A stretch of 64,000 nt of DNA from Charina bottae (Eukaryota; Chordata; Lepidosauria; Squamata; Charinaidae). Both the position numbers and the translations under genes were made by a program. Location: the NCBI GenBank assembly GCA_023362775.1, contig JALMGJ010000005.1:90170421-90234420 (forward strand), written 5' to 3'. Positions within the stretch are counted from its first letter, which is position 1, and each line of letters begins with the position of its first letter. Below, one piece after another: positions 10,691-20,880 of this stretch. Under the pieces are notes generated by a model. That model had not been told where the DNA came from. It saw only the letters and a list, made by a program, of their open reading frames with translations, and searched no databases.

Positions 10691-11350
10691 CTAAGTCCCT
10701 TTATCATCTAAAGGAGGATCGTTAAGATTACCCTGCTGCTGTTGAGCTTGTGAAATGGTCTTAATCTTCCTAGGCACAGAAGACAAAGCAGGAAGGAAGA
10801 TAGGGGAAAGGTTATGCCTGAGGCCCCCACCTCTATTCAAGGAAGGATTTTCCAAGTTGGCATGAATGGATTCCTTGACCCCTCTCTCAAACCACCTATC
10901 TTCTCTGTCTAAAATGTGAACATTAATGTCCTCAAATGAGTGTCCTTTTTCCTTTAGATGAAGATAAACTGCTGACTCTGGTCCTGTGGTGTTACTTCTC
11001 CTGTGTTGGGCCATCCTCCTGTACAAAGGTTGTTTGGTTTCTCCAATGTAGAGTTCAGAGCACTCCTCACTGCACTGGATTGCATACACTACATTGCTTT
11101 CCTTGTGTTTTGGAGTTTGATCTTTGGGGTGTACAAGCCTCTGTCTCAGTGTGTTGGTGGGTTTGAAATATACAGGTATGTATATTTCAAACCCACCAAC
11201 ACACTGAGACAGAGGCTTGTACACCCCAAAGATCAAACTCCAAAACACAAGGAAAGCAATGTAGTGTATGCAATCCAGTGCAGTGAGGAGTGCTCTGAAC
11301 TCTACATTGGAGAAACCAAACAACCTTTGTACAGGAGGATGGCCCAACAC
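10691..11350 (-). CDS. PLE GIY-YIG endonuclease domain fragment, left arm
   Basis: The 219-codon frame crosses the palindrome centre: about the first 58 residues are antisense of the right arm, and only the remaining 160 are PLE protein. The domain has the GIY-like VVYAIQC followed by LYIGET (YIG), then an Arg/His-rich stretch RRMAQHRR, and a downstream Glu in ERGVKESIHA with the typical Asn/Gly tail LNRGGG. PLEs carry this nuclease after an RT domain; the RT is absent here. In the intact family it nicks target DNA for reverse transcription. As it stands this is a 5'-truncated, non-autonomous relic. The start codon is not biological. Confidence 0.8.
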   Translation of the reverse strand: MLGHPPVQRLFGFSNVEFRALLTALDCIHYIAFLVFWSLIFGVYKPLSQCVGGFEIYIPVYFKPTNTLRQRLVHPKDQTPKHKESNVVYAIQCSEECSELYIGETKQPLYRRMAQHRRSNTTGPESAVYLHLKEKGHSFEDINVHILDREDRWFERGVKESIHANLENPSLNRGGGLRHNLSPIFLPALSSVPRKIKTISQAQQQQGNLNDPPLDDKGT

Positions 11351-11662
11351 AGGAGAAGTAACACCACAGGACCAGAGTCAGCAGTTTATCTTCATCTAAA
11401 GGAAAAAGGACACTCATTTGAGGACATTAATGTTCACATTTTAGACAGAGAAGATAGGTGGTTTGAGAGAGGGGTCAAGGAATCCATTCATGCCAACTTG
11501 GAAAATCCTTCCTTGAATAGAGGTGGGGGCCTCAGGCATAACCTTTCCCCTATCTTCCTTCCTGCTTTGTCTTCTGTGCCTAGGAAGATTAAGACCATTT
11601 CACAAGCTCAACAGCAGCAGGGTAATCTTAACGATCCTCCTTTAGATGATAAAGGGACTTAG
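11003..11662 (+). CDS. PLE GIY-YIG endonuclease domain fragment, right arm
   Basis: This is the mirror image of the frame in the left arm; the two predicted proteins differ only where the frame crosses the spacer (EIYIPVYF against EIYRYVYF). Real PLE sequence starts near residue 59. GIY-YIG residues are the same as in the left arm. The frame stops at the family's natural C-terminus, after NDPPLDDKGT. It has no RT domain and no promoter that I can see, so it is an insertion relic rather than a host gene. Confidence 0.8.
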   Translation: MLGHPPVQRLFGFSNVEFRALLTALDCIHYIAFLVFWSLIFGVYKPLSQCVGGFEIYRYVYFKPTNTLRQRLVHPKDQTPKHKESNVVYAIQCSEECSELYIGETKQPLYRRMAQHRRSNTTGPESAVYLHLKEKGHSFEDINVHILDREDRWFERGVKESIHANLENPSLNRGGGLRHNLSPIFLPALSSVPRKIKTISQAQQQQGNLNDPPLDDKGT

Positions 11663-11763
11663 AAACAAACATCTCAAAAATAACCATGACCTAGCCCCAG
11701 GTGCAAGGTCACACAGCCAGCCTAGAAACATATTTAAGGATTCCCTTACTAACTTTACTCAGA

Positions 11764-11797
11764 CTGAAGAAGCTCCTTGGATAAGGAGTGAAACGTT
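11764..11797 (+). ncRNA. Hammerhead-ribozyme-like core in right PLE arm
   Basis: CTGAAGA at 11,764-11,770, stem II ctcctt-ggat-aaggag, and GAAACGTT at 11,790-11,797. Identical to the left-arm copy on the opposite strand. Confidence 0.55.
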
Positions 11798-12017
11798 TCC
11801 ACTAAGAAAATAGAAATCCAGTTGACATGATTCAAGCCACAGTCTAGTTTCAAGATATTGGGAACGTTAAAGAACAAAGGCCAACATGCTGTACCTTATT
11901 TGGGGGGACTGCAAAGTATCTGTCTGGCAGGTGGAGATTGAATGTTGTTAAAGCGGGTTATGGAAATGGTTGGTTGCAATGGATGCATTATTTAAAAATA
12001 GGTATTTGACAAACCTC

Positions 12018-12419
12018 CAAAGCAGCTACTTTACTCCCAACTTAAGAATGGAAAACGGAATATTGGTGGACAGCAAAAGAGATTCAAAGACACTCTCAAA
12101 GCTAATTTTAAAAAAATGTAATATCAGCATTGAGAACTGGGAAGCCCTAACTCATGAGCGTTTCAATTGGAGGTCATCCTTTGTTAATGGCGCTATGGAC
12201 TTTGAAGAAGCACGAGTACAGGGCGAAAGGGAGAAAAGAGCTAAAAGGAAGGCACGTCAGGCAAACCCTCATCATGACCGTCTCCCACCCGGAAACCTAT
12301 GCCCTCATTGTGGGAGGTTGTGCGGATCCAGAATTGGCCTTTACAGCCACTTACGGATCCACTGTTAAAATTTTACCTTTGGAAGACAATCTTACTCGGC
12401 TACGAGTGATCGCCAATGA
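12018..12419 (+). mobile_element. 5'-truncated LINE with C-terminal CCHH zinc finger
   Basis: A 402-bp insert carries the end of a LINE protein: a tryptophan/arginine-rich stretch (WEALTHERFNWRSS), a basic linker (EKRAKRKARQ), and a zinc finger CPHCGRLC...SHLRIH, then stop. This tail is typical of several LINE clades (Vingi/Ingi and relatives). It is flanked by a 27-bp perfect direct repeat (11,991-12,017 and 12,420-12,446), an unusually long target duplication. The coding frame runs 11,970-12,368, but only its part after 12,017 belongs to the insert. Confidence 0.75.
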
Positions 12420-12449
12420 TTTAAAAATAGGTATTTGACAAACCTCACA

Positions 12450-13185
12450 GAAATTGCAAACATATATAAAGTAGCCTCTCCACCAGTTGTTTTAAAGGTG
12501 GAGTGGGACTTAGATAAAGACAAATCCTGCCTTTTTACTTTTAATGATCAAGGGACCATATATCTAAAGAGTCCCTTTTAGCATGACACTAGATCTCTTA
12601 AGGTTGCTCAGGCTCATATTTCCTAATCTTGTATTGATTACATTTTTGTAACAGATGGTGCAGACTGTAAATCATCCTCAAGAGAGAATTTTACCCAGGG
12701 TGTGTTAATTTACAGGTGAGTCCTTTCTTAATCCCTCAAGATGATATTTTTATATTAATCCCCCCCTAGCATGCAATTTAATAATTTAGATACTGTAGGA
12801 CTTAACATTAAAATATCATGCTGATGATTAATTGTATTTATTCATTTGAATGTCCTTTTTTGGCTTCATATTCATGTATATCAAGAGCAGCACTGCATTC
12901 CTCTGAAAGAAAGACGGCAGGGAATTCAGAAGCTCATCTCCTTCAAAGAGGAGATAGGGAAGAAAAACATAAACAAAAACCATGTGCAATGTCCACATTC
13001 CCCAATTGGTTAATTCAGGCTTGGAATGTGTAGCTGAAACCAGTCCTGAAGATTTCTGCCACTCCATAAATGTATGCACGTGACACACACGCATGTCTAT
13101 GTCTGTGTGTACATCTGCCAGAAGGCAAAAAACACTCCAAACAAGGGCAGTATATTTATATGAATCAATAATAGTTTTCTTGGCA
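12450..13185. other. No feature recognised
   Basis: AT-rich sequence, short open frames on both strands, no family motif seen. Confidence 0.35.
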
Positions 13186-13187
13186 AC

Positions 13188-13547
13188 GTTTTTGGAAGTG
13201 GTTTGCCATTGCCTCCTTCCTAGGGCTGAGAGAGAGTGACTGGCCCAAGGTCACCCAGCCGGCTTTCAGGCCTAAGGCGGGACTAGAACTCTCAGTCTCC
13301 TGGTTTGCCATTGGTTCGTTCTAGGGCTGAGAGACAGGGACTGGCCCAAGGTCGCCCAGCCGGCTTTCATGCCTAAGGCGGGACTAGAACTCTCAGTCTC
13401 CTGGTTTGCCATTGGTTCGTTCTAGGGCTGAGAGACAGGGACTGGCCCAAGGTCGCCCACATGGTTTTTTGCCAAAGGTGGGACTAGAACTCTCGGTCTC
13501 CCCGTTTCTAGCCTGGTGCCTTTAACCACTACACCAAACTGGCTCTC
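13188..13547 (-). mobile_element. tRNA-derived SINE with internal 101-bp tandem repeat, inverted copy
   Basis: Read on the minus strand it has the same tRNA head (gagccagtttggtgtagtgg) as the copy at 8.0 kb, followed by about three copies of the same 101-bp unit (repeated ggctttca starts at 13,261 and 13,362, with a decayed third near 13,463). The 3' end is cut off after caatggcaaaccacttcc. Confidence 0.72.
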
Positions 13548-13959
13548 TATTAGATGTAATTGACTGTAAAATAATCTACCCTTACCTAACAAATCATTCC
13601 CAATCACTCCTTCTGCCTCATATTCAGAAACCATTCTCACATACAGAAACATACAAATACATAACATTACACCTGCACACCCATCTTACTGTCATCTTCA
13701 TCTGTGCTTGATGGTTGGTTTTACGATCTCTTTCTAACTGATGGGTTAAGATGTGCTGAAAAGGGAAGGGTGGTATGAAGAGGGTGGCATGAGGGGAAGA
13801 GAAGAACTGCTTGGTCAAGGAAGGAAAGAAACAAGGAAGAACTCGGGTTTAGGCATTTCAAAAAGGGTTAAATTCACCAGGCGAAGAGCTCTTCCAAGCA
13901 GCAGTTCACCTTCAAAAACTTTAATGCTGTGAGGAAAAGTAAGTAATGCTTGATTTTCA

Positions 13960-14349
13960 CAAGTAGTCCTCGCTTAACGACCACAATTGGGACCAGAGTT
14001 TGGTTGCTAAGTGAACCAGTCATTAAGCAAATCTGACCCGATTTTACGACCTTTTTTGTGGCAGTCATTAAGCAAACCATGTGGTCGTTAAGCAAATCAC
14101 ATGGTTCCCCATTGATTTTGCTTGGCAGAAGCCAGCCGGGAAGGTCGAAAATGTCAATCTTGTGACCACAGGATGCTGCAATGGTCATAAATGCAAACCA
14201 GTTGCCAAGTGCCCAAATTGTGATTATGTGACCGCAGGGATGCTGCAACGGTCGTAAGTGTGAGGACAGGTCGTAAGTCAGTTTTTTTCAGCGCCGTCAT
14301 AAGTCCAAACTGTCACTAAACAAATGGTTGTTAAGCGAGGACTACCTGT
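13960..14349. mobile_element. Terminal-inverted-repeat element (agtcctcgcttaac family), copy 1
   Basis: Begins aagtagtcctcgcttaacga and ends with the complement, gttaagcgaggactacctg. The interior is a non-coding mosaic of tcattaagcaaa and catgtggtcgttaag motifs. Copies lie at 42.1 and 44.4 kb. No clear target duplication is visible, so the superfamily is left open. Confidence 0.65.
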
Positions 14350-15175
14350 ACATGCTTATTTGCTCTATGCTCTATTAGTCACAATTCAACATAAAAATTA
14401 ACTGTATCAGGTTTTGATTCTTAACATTGGAAGTAGAGTGTGTGAAGTGACATAGATAGAAAGCATTGCATCTAGAATATCCTATGGAGAGCTGTTGATC
14501 CATAGTTAATCAATGGGAGCTAGCTAGATGTAGGGCTAGCTAGGTCCCAAACCAGCAAGTCAAGTGACATGAAAGTATCTTGACACCCTGTTATCTCACA
14601 TACCTGGATGGCTGTTGTAAGGAACAAAACCTTGGTTTCATATGTGCCTTGGCCTGATCAACAGGGCTATTCTTACATTTGTTTAGTTAAAAATATGTCA
14701 CTCAGGAAAATAAAAAGGATAAAAAGCATTTGAAGAGATCCGTTCCCCAGATTTATTAGTGCAGTACTGTAGAAATATCCATGTTAATTAATCGATATTG
14801 AACTTTTTTTTTTAAAAAAAAAAAGATACCCCGGAAGGCTATTTCTTTTGAATAAGGCAATTCCTGCTGTTAGTAATTTTAATAATTATTTTATTAAATC
14901 TTAGTAATTTTAATAATTACAAGTGTGTGCCACTTTACTGTCATAGTCCACATCCCTACCAGCCAGGGATGTCTGCCAGGGGTAGGGTGGGATTATGTGG
15001 AAAAATGTCAATATAGCAATTGACTTTTTTTATTCCCCACCCCACCACACCCCACCCCACCGGCAGACATCCATGATTCCAATACTAGTTTCTATAGGAA
15101 AATAGCGTGAAGAGAGTTTTGATGGAAACATCATATGGGTGAGAAAGGGCTGGAAGTTGACTCATGATCAATATC
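14350..15175. other. No feature recognised
   Basis: AT-rich, with a short imperfect repeat ttttaataatta near 14,880-14,920. No exon or repeat family identified. Confidence 0.35.
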
Positions 15176-15432
15176 TTCTGCTCCTCCTCCTTCTCCTTCT
15201 CGAGTCCATTGGAGTTGGGCAGCTATAACAAATTCATTTCTTCTTCTTCTTCTTCTTCTTCTTCTTCCCCTCCCCCTCCCCCTCCCCCTCCCCCTCCCCC
15301 TCCCCTCCCCCTCCCCCTCCCCTTCCCCCTTCCCCCTTCCCCCTTCCCCCTTCCCCCTTCTTCTTTCTTCTTCCTTCCTTCCTTCCTTCCTTCCTTCCTT
15401 CCTTCCTTCCTTCCTTCCTTCCTTCCTTCCTC

Positions 15433-15480
<48 letters not shown>

Positions 15481-15481
15481 G
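15176..15481. repeat. 300-bp compound polypyrimidine tract
   Basis: A chain of (TTC)n, (CCCCTC)n, (CCCTTC)n, (CCTT)n and (ATC)n on one strand, nearly pure pyrimidine from about 15,237 to 15,431. Such mirror-rich purine/pyrimidine tracts can form triplex (H-DNA). Long open frames exist in it on both strands only because the units lack stops. Confidence 0.92.
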
Positions 15482-16400
15482 TAGAAACATATAGGAAATA
15501 ACCTTACATCAAGTCAAACTATTTGTACTATTTCCAGGATTTGAGAAGGGGTCTTTCTGTATCATACTTGGAGATGCTTTGATTGAATTAGGACCATCTG
15601 CATGCAAGGAGTGTGTTCTGCTACAAAAGTATGTGCCAATGGGCATTACTTCTTTGCATCAAATATAATGTGTATGTTGTCATATCCGTAGTAAAGGCCA
15701 CTACCTTTCTTTGCCCATAAAAGCTGACTTGGTCTGTGCATTTGATCTTTCCTGTGAACAGAAAACCTCAATCCCTTTCAGTGACATTCTAAAATCAATG
15801 AATTCCGAAGGAGAAGGAGTTGTAGCTGTTATACCACAGTGTGGATATAGATGGAGTGTTATCTACTGTGTTGGACATGGAGGGAAATCCCTGAAGAAAC
15901 ATTAACTTTTGTTAGCTGGTTTTAATCTGTCATCTTATGACAAAAATATATTGCCTCATGCAGCTGTGCTAAGACTACTGGAAAAATAATAATCAGTACC
16001 AGGTTATTCAAATTCCCACAAGGAATTGGGAATTCAGACTGGTTTATTTTTAAGCAATGGGGGGGGGGGAATGAGGTGTCAGAATGGAAGAAATATTCTC
16101 TGTTAAGACTCACAAGGTGGGAGGTGTTGTTTTTGGATAAAGGCTGCCTCTCCAAACCTAAACAGATCCTGGTTAATAAATTTATAGCAATAGCAGCTAA
16201 GCCGTTTCTAGGACAGCATTGTTTAATCTTTTATCCATTGTGCGAATTCTATGTATTGCTGGTGCCCCAACAGTTATCCAACAAATACAGATTAGCAGTG
16301 ATTCTATGCCTTTGGTCAGTCAGTGGGATTAGAATATGTCTCCATTGACCTCTTCAGCCCCTGAGTTATTATGATAGGGTATTTGTGCCCAGCAATTGGT
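15482..16400. other. No feature recognised
   Basis: Short open frames on both strands with no motif; one run of G at about 16,060-16,069. No repeat family assigned. Confidence 0.35.
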
Positions 16401-16580
16401 AGTTTTGAACTCATCTTGACTATCCTGAGAAGCTAAGCCCAGGGTGATACTTGGGTGGTACCTGGATGCAAGTCTACCAGGAGTTGTAGGCTAGACTGCA
16501 AAATTAAAAAAAAAATCCCAAAGGAAAGTAAGAGCAAGCCACTTCTATTGTGTTGCTAAGAAAACAACCCAGAAGTGTCT
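16400..16580 (+). repeat. 5S rRNA-derived SINE-like relic
   Basis: Contains cctgagaagctaagccc, gatacttgggtggtacc and a ggagttgtaggctagactgc segment, matching in order the control region and 3' half of 5S rRNA. Followed by an A-run and agagcaagccacttct, a tail shared with the next copy. Too diverged for a 5S gene. Confidence 0.6.
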
Positions 16581-16964
16581 TTGAAGTCACCTAGAGGCAA
16601 ACTTGATGTGAGGGTATCTTTACCTATCTTACCTTCAATAGTAAGTTGCCCACTGTATTTTAAAGAAGAGAAATAAATAGCTACATTTCACAGGTGATCT
16701 TTCTGGGAATGCCAACCATGCCTGTTATCAAACATGGGATCTCCATAGTTTGTGGAGAAGGACCATTACTGCTACATACTTCTCAGGCATACGAACTGTT
16801 CATGCAAACGCAGAGCAGCCTAGATTGGCTGTGCCATCCTTTGCTCATAGTTGGAGGACTTGCTCTAGGCTACCTGAGCTGGCTTGTGCCCATAGGTGGC
16901 CTGTTCTGATCATCATACTCCTTGTATGATGTGGCAATCATTTATTTCTCTATAGCAGGTAGCA

Positions 16965-17165
16965 GCACTTGGCTAATCTCAGAAAAGCTAAGCAGGGCTG
17001 AATTTGGTTAGTCCTTGCACGGGAGACCAACAAAAGTCCCAGGGCTGCAGGTTAGACTGGACAGTTTTAAAAACATCCCAGAAGAAAGCAATGGCAAACC
17101 ACTTCCATATATCCATGTGGTCACCTGGCTGAGCTTGTCATAAAGGAGTCTTGACCTTTAACCAT
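16965..17165 (+). repeat. 5S rRNA-derived SINE-like relic
   Basis: Order of pieces: cacttggctaatctcag, aaaagctaagcagggctga, tggttagtccttgcacggga, gaccaac, then gcaatggcaaaccacttcc. The 5S-like head plus the same 3' tail as at 16.5 kb shows a dispersed SINE-like family rather than a lone 5S pseudogene. Confidence 0.65.
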
Positions 17166-17342
17166 GTGATTAAATATGGTACCATGGAGAGCTCCAACTA
17201 TCCCTATGCTTCTGGCTGTTTCTCTCTACTGATTCTTGATTGATTCTTAATACCAATTAATCCACATTCTGCAGCCCTTAAGAATAGTGAGTTCTAAGTG
17301 GGCTATTTTGCTTTCTGCTGCTAGGGATTTTCTTGCTAAGAC

Positions 17343-17430
17343 TATTTATTTATTCATTCATTCATTCATTCATTCATTCATTCATTCATTCAATTTATAT
17401 GACCGCCCATCTCCCCCAACGGGGAACTAT
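17343..17430 (-). repeat. (ATTC)n microsatellite and LINE 3' tail module
   Basis: On the minus strand: hairpin ccccgttggggg, agatgggcggtcat, ataaatt, then (GAAT)n. The best-preserved of the shared 3' tail modules. Confidence 0.6.
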
Positions 17431-17958
17431 TGTATTTCCAGAAACAAAGCCTGCTGATGCCAGAAGTTTCCACTCTGGCTACATAAGGATCTATACTTAA
17501 CAGAATTTCATATTTGTTTATAGGATTTAATCCTCCAATTCCACCCCAACAATTTGCGTCTAAGGCCTCCAAGTGATTCTAGCCATAAAATCAAAAATGA
17601 AATTAGTTTTTAGGGGATCTGAAGTCTGATCAACAAAATGGATGGAAGATGACATGGAAGAAACAGTTCTCAGTGTCCATTAGGAATGTCTACCTTATAG
17701 TGATGATAGTAAACATTTAATAGAGGAATTGACCAACTTAAGTGTTTAAAATCCTTCATTAGGAATATTTCATGGCAAGAAACTCTGGGAATACAATCTT
17801 TGGGCTCTTGTGGAGTTTTTTTTAAGAATCTTCTGAAATATGTGACCTTTTATAGTGAAGTACATATAGTAAGTTGTGATAATAGGCTGGGCTGGCTTTG
17901 CCATTAAAATCAAGATTTTCAGTAAGGTTACAAGATCTAGGCTTTGAAACCTCCATGA

Positions 17959-18012
17959 CCACTAGATGGCAGCAAGGAGTTGCAGAATGCTCTTTAGTAC
18001 CATCTAGTGGTC
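17959..18012. promoter_or_regulatory. Inverted pair of CTCF-like motifs
   Basis: ccactagatggcagc at 17,959-17,973 fits the CTCF core consensus (CCASYAGRKGGCRS). Thirty bases on, accatctagtggtc at 17,999-18,012 is a partial copy on the opposite strand. A similar inverted pair occurs near 30.5 kb, so the pair may belong to a dispersed repeat. Binding is inference. Confidence 0.4.
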
Positions 18013-18099
18013 TTCTGGAATGTTGCAGCCCAGATATAGAAGTCCGAATCTTCAACCACACATTCTATGAGGAAGAGAGTTGTAAGTAACCATGTTAGA

Positions 18100-19090
18100 G
18101 GTAAAAATTTGGTATCACCCAATATTTGAGGAAGCAGCAATCTGTATTAGAAAACATAAACTCCAGGGATTTATCTATCATTTTGAATGACAGATAAATA
18201 ACTTTTCCTGCAAGAATAATCTTCTGTCTGCAACAATACATTTCCTTTCATTTTTAAAGAGGACTGTCAGGAAAAAAAAATCGACCCTTGTTTTTAATGT
18301 TTACTATTGTCTCGTCTTCCCTTACCAGATATTATTTATCACAACGTGAATTACTGTGTGACAATGAGTTTGTCAAAATGCAGTGATGTATCCTAATCGA
18401 TTGCCCAGCTTTCTTATCTCCATGTAGGAAATAATATTTTTCGATCAGGATAAATATTTAAGCAGAAGGCATGAAAAGCTGCCTCTCCCCCCCCCCCCCC
18501 CCCGGAATTCTCAGAGTAATTCCACTGAGTTCCCTGCACTCACGAGCTTATTTATTTATTTCACTGATGATATCCTGATATTTCTCAGGCCACATAAACG
18601 GGTTTTCCACTTAGTTGGATTATCCAAAATAATGTGGCATCCAGAAGAGTGCCACATAAAATGCCATGCATAAAATCAATGCTTTGAGGTAATAGTTTTA
18701 GGGAAGATAGGAGCAGGAATTATATGGAAGAAAATCTAGCTTTGCTATGAACCACTGGAAACAGTGTTCCAGCAGCAGGGAAATAAGTCTTCTGCTAGGG
18801 TGATATCCATCCATATGTCTATGCAGGAAAATGTTCCACAGGTGATAGGGCATTTGAGAATGTCCATAGCATTCAGGTTCTCCTTAAATCTACCTTATTT
18901 CCCCAAATGGGACTGAAATTCAGCCAAGTCACTGGAAAAGAGCTGAGAAAACAACCATAACATCTATTTTCCTCTTCCACCCTAGTCCCAACAAGTCAGG
19001 ATATTGCTGATACTTTGCCATGGGGACGTTAATTCCCTCTTCCGATCCCATTAAAAAAAATCTGTCTACTTATCCAGATGACTGCTGTGG
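18100..19090. other. No feature recognised (contains a C17 run)
   Basis: A homopolymer of about 17 C lies at 18,487-18,503. The rest has no assignable repeat or exon. Confidence 0.4.
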
Positions 19091-19862
19091 AGAACAAGTG
19101 ACCTTGGCTGTCCCCAAAAGGCTTAGCTGAGTTGGGCCTGCTTATTACTGGGAGATGGGAGGCCAAAGTACAATCCCTGGTTTGTAAGTTAGACTAGAAA
19201 GTAAAACAAACAAACAAACAAACAAACAGAAGGCAATGACAAACCATATTTTTTCCAGGAAAACTATAGAGATGCATGTATGTCCATAAAGTAATCGGGG
19301 ACTGAGTTCAACTTAAAGGAAACTTTACCTATTTTCCCATATTTTTCCAGGGAATTGCACAGAACCGCAGACTGGGCTGTTGTTTATAGTTCTTTTGTTT
19401 CTTTGCTGATTAAAAAATGCTGTGCAATGTTCTTTGTCATATTGATTCATTTATGGGTTGATATTTAAAAATATACATATGGTTTAAGATGATCAATTGA
19501 AGGTAAAACATGTCTACTTAAAACATTGATTCTGGGGCCAATTTTGCTTATGTGCTGTTTTTTCCACATTCTGCTGATAGAGATGAATTAATTTCTATTT
19601 TTCCTGCTCAGTTCATTTCCAGCTCTCGGATGGTCTCTATAGATTCCTACCATCCAAAAATAAGCAAAACAGCCTGCATTGACTTTTTTAAAAAGTATTC
19701 TGCGCAATTCCTTTCAGCACTGATCAGTACCTTGAAACTGCCTAGTGCCAGTCATCAAGTGGCTAGATGCAAAAGATTTCTACACTTTTAATATACTGTA
19801 TATGCAGAAGAGATTTCTGCAGATGTCACCAATTCTGCAAGCTGCATCTAATAGACTTCCAT

Positions 19863-20363
19863 TTGTTGTTGTTTATTCGTTCAGTTGCTTCTGACTCTTC
19901 GTGACTTCATGGACCAGCCCACGCCAGAGCTTCCTGTCGGCCGTCGCCATCCCCAGCTCCCCCAAGGTCGAGTCTGTCACCTCCAGAATATCATCCATCC
20001 ATCTTGCCCTTGGTCGGCCCCTCTTCCTTTGGCCTTCCACTTTCCCTAGCATCAGCTTCTTCTCCAGGGTATCCTGTCTTCTCATTATGTGGCCAAAGTA
20101 CTTCAGTTTTGCCTTTAATATAATTCCCTCAAGTGAGCAGTCTGGCTTTATTTCCTGGAGTATGGACTGGTTTGGTTTGATCTTCTTGCAGTCCAAGGCA
20201 CTCTCAGAATTTTCCTCCAACACCACAGTTCAAAAGCATCTATCTTCCTTCGCTCAGCCTTCCTTATGGTCCAGCTCTCACAGCCATAGGTTACTACAGG
20301 GAATACCATTGCTTTAACTATGCGGATCTTTGTTGTCAGTGTGATGTCTCTGCTCTTAACTAT
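19863..20363 (-). mobile_element. RTE LINE 3' fragment (5'-truncated)
   Basis: The minus strand encodes the RTE C-terminal region (ESWTIRKAERRKIDAFELWCW onward to VHEVTKSQKQLNE) with a frameshift between two overlapping frames near 20,150-20,230. A perfect 11-bp direct repeat, tagacttccat, flanks it (19,852-19,862 and 20,364-20,374). Same family as at 8.5, 26-29 and 60.5 kb. Confidence 0.88.
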
Positions 20364-20414
20364 TAGACTTCCATACATCCATGAAAAGTCCAGAAATATT
20401 AGTAGACTGGTCAT

Positions 20415-20880
20415 CTTCAGGCTTGGCTACTATAGAGTGCTCTACATGTGGCTTTCTTTGTATCTAGTTTGGAAACTATGCTTAGCATTGCATTCAGCTG
20501 CTAGAATGGTCTCTGGAAAAACTCATAGACCTATGATGAAAGTATTGCAGGGGCTGCCAATTAGTTTCTAGGCAAAATACAAATTGCTGGTTACTTTTAG
20601 AGACCTATGGAGATTAGGTGCCGGTTACTTGAGAGAGTGTCTCTTTCTATATGATCTCTTTACACCAGCACCTACTGAAATTGTTTGGGGAGGTCACTTG
20701 CTTTGAGCTGCTCTCACAGTGATTCAGCGCCCACCCTTCTCTGTAGGTGTCATAGTTCTTTGAATAACACTTTCAGCTAACCTGAGGGTCATCTTCATTC
20801 TCTTTTAAAAAGACCCTAAAATCTAGGCCTTGCCACAATCCAAATTTGAAATGTAATTTGGACCACCTGTGATGCACTTA
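20415..20880 (+). mobile_element. L2-clade LINE fragment, degenerate
   Basis: A broken frame reads LGYYRVLYMWLS, then SAARMVSGKTHR, then LQGLPISF, and after a stop YKLLVTF and LGAGYLRECL. This is the order of the conserved C-terminal region of L2/CR1-group reverse transcriptases (LDYCN, NAAARL, LHWLPV, FKxL). Several stops are present, so it is an old copy. Confidence 0.6.

Larger units (their letters stand above)
10472..11842. mobile_element. Penelope-like element inverted dimer
   Basis: Two nearly identical arms meet head to head around a 6-bp spacer (11,174-11,179). Each arm holds the 3' part of a PLE: a GIY-YIG endonuclease frame, about 120 bp of 3' sequence and a hammerhead-like core near its outer end. 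The left arm extends about 39 bp further. The pair is flanked by a perfect 12-bp direct repeat, tctagtttcaag, at 10,460-10,471 and 11,843-11,854, so it entered as one unit. Conserved protein in both arms suggests recent insertion. Confidence 0.88.

Noticed and set aside
13874..14248. 124-codon minus-strand frame
   Set aside because: Lies wholly within a terminal-inverted-repeat element; a related copy at 42.2 kb has a shorter, broken frame, so it is not conserved coding sequence.
15131..15490. Open frames of Asp, Glu/Gly/Arg and Pro/Ser runs
   Set aside because: Direct translation of microsatellite units without stops.
16400..17165. 5S rRNA genes
   Set aside because: Only parts of the 5S sequence are present, heavily diverged and joined to a common non-5S tail.
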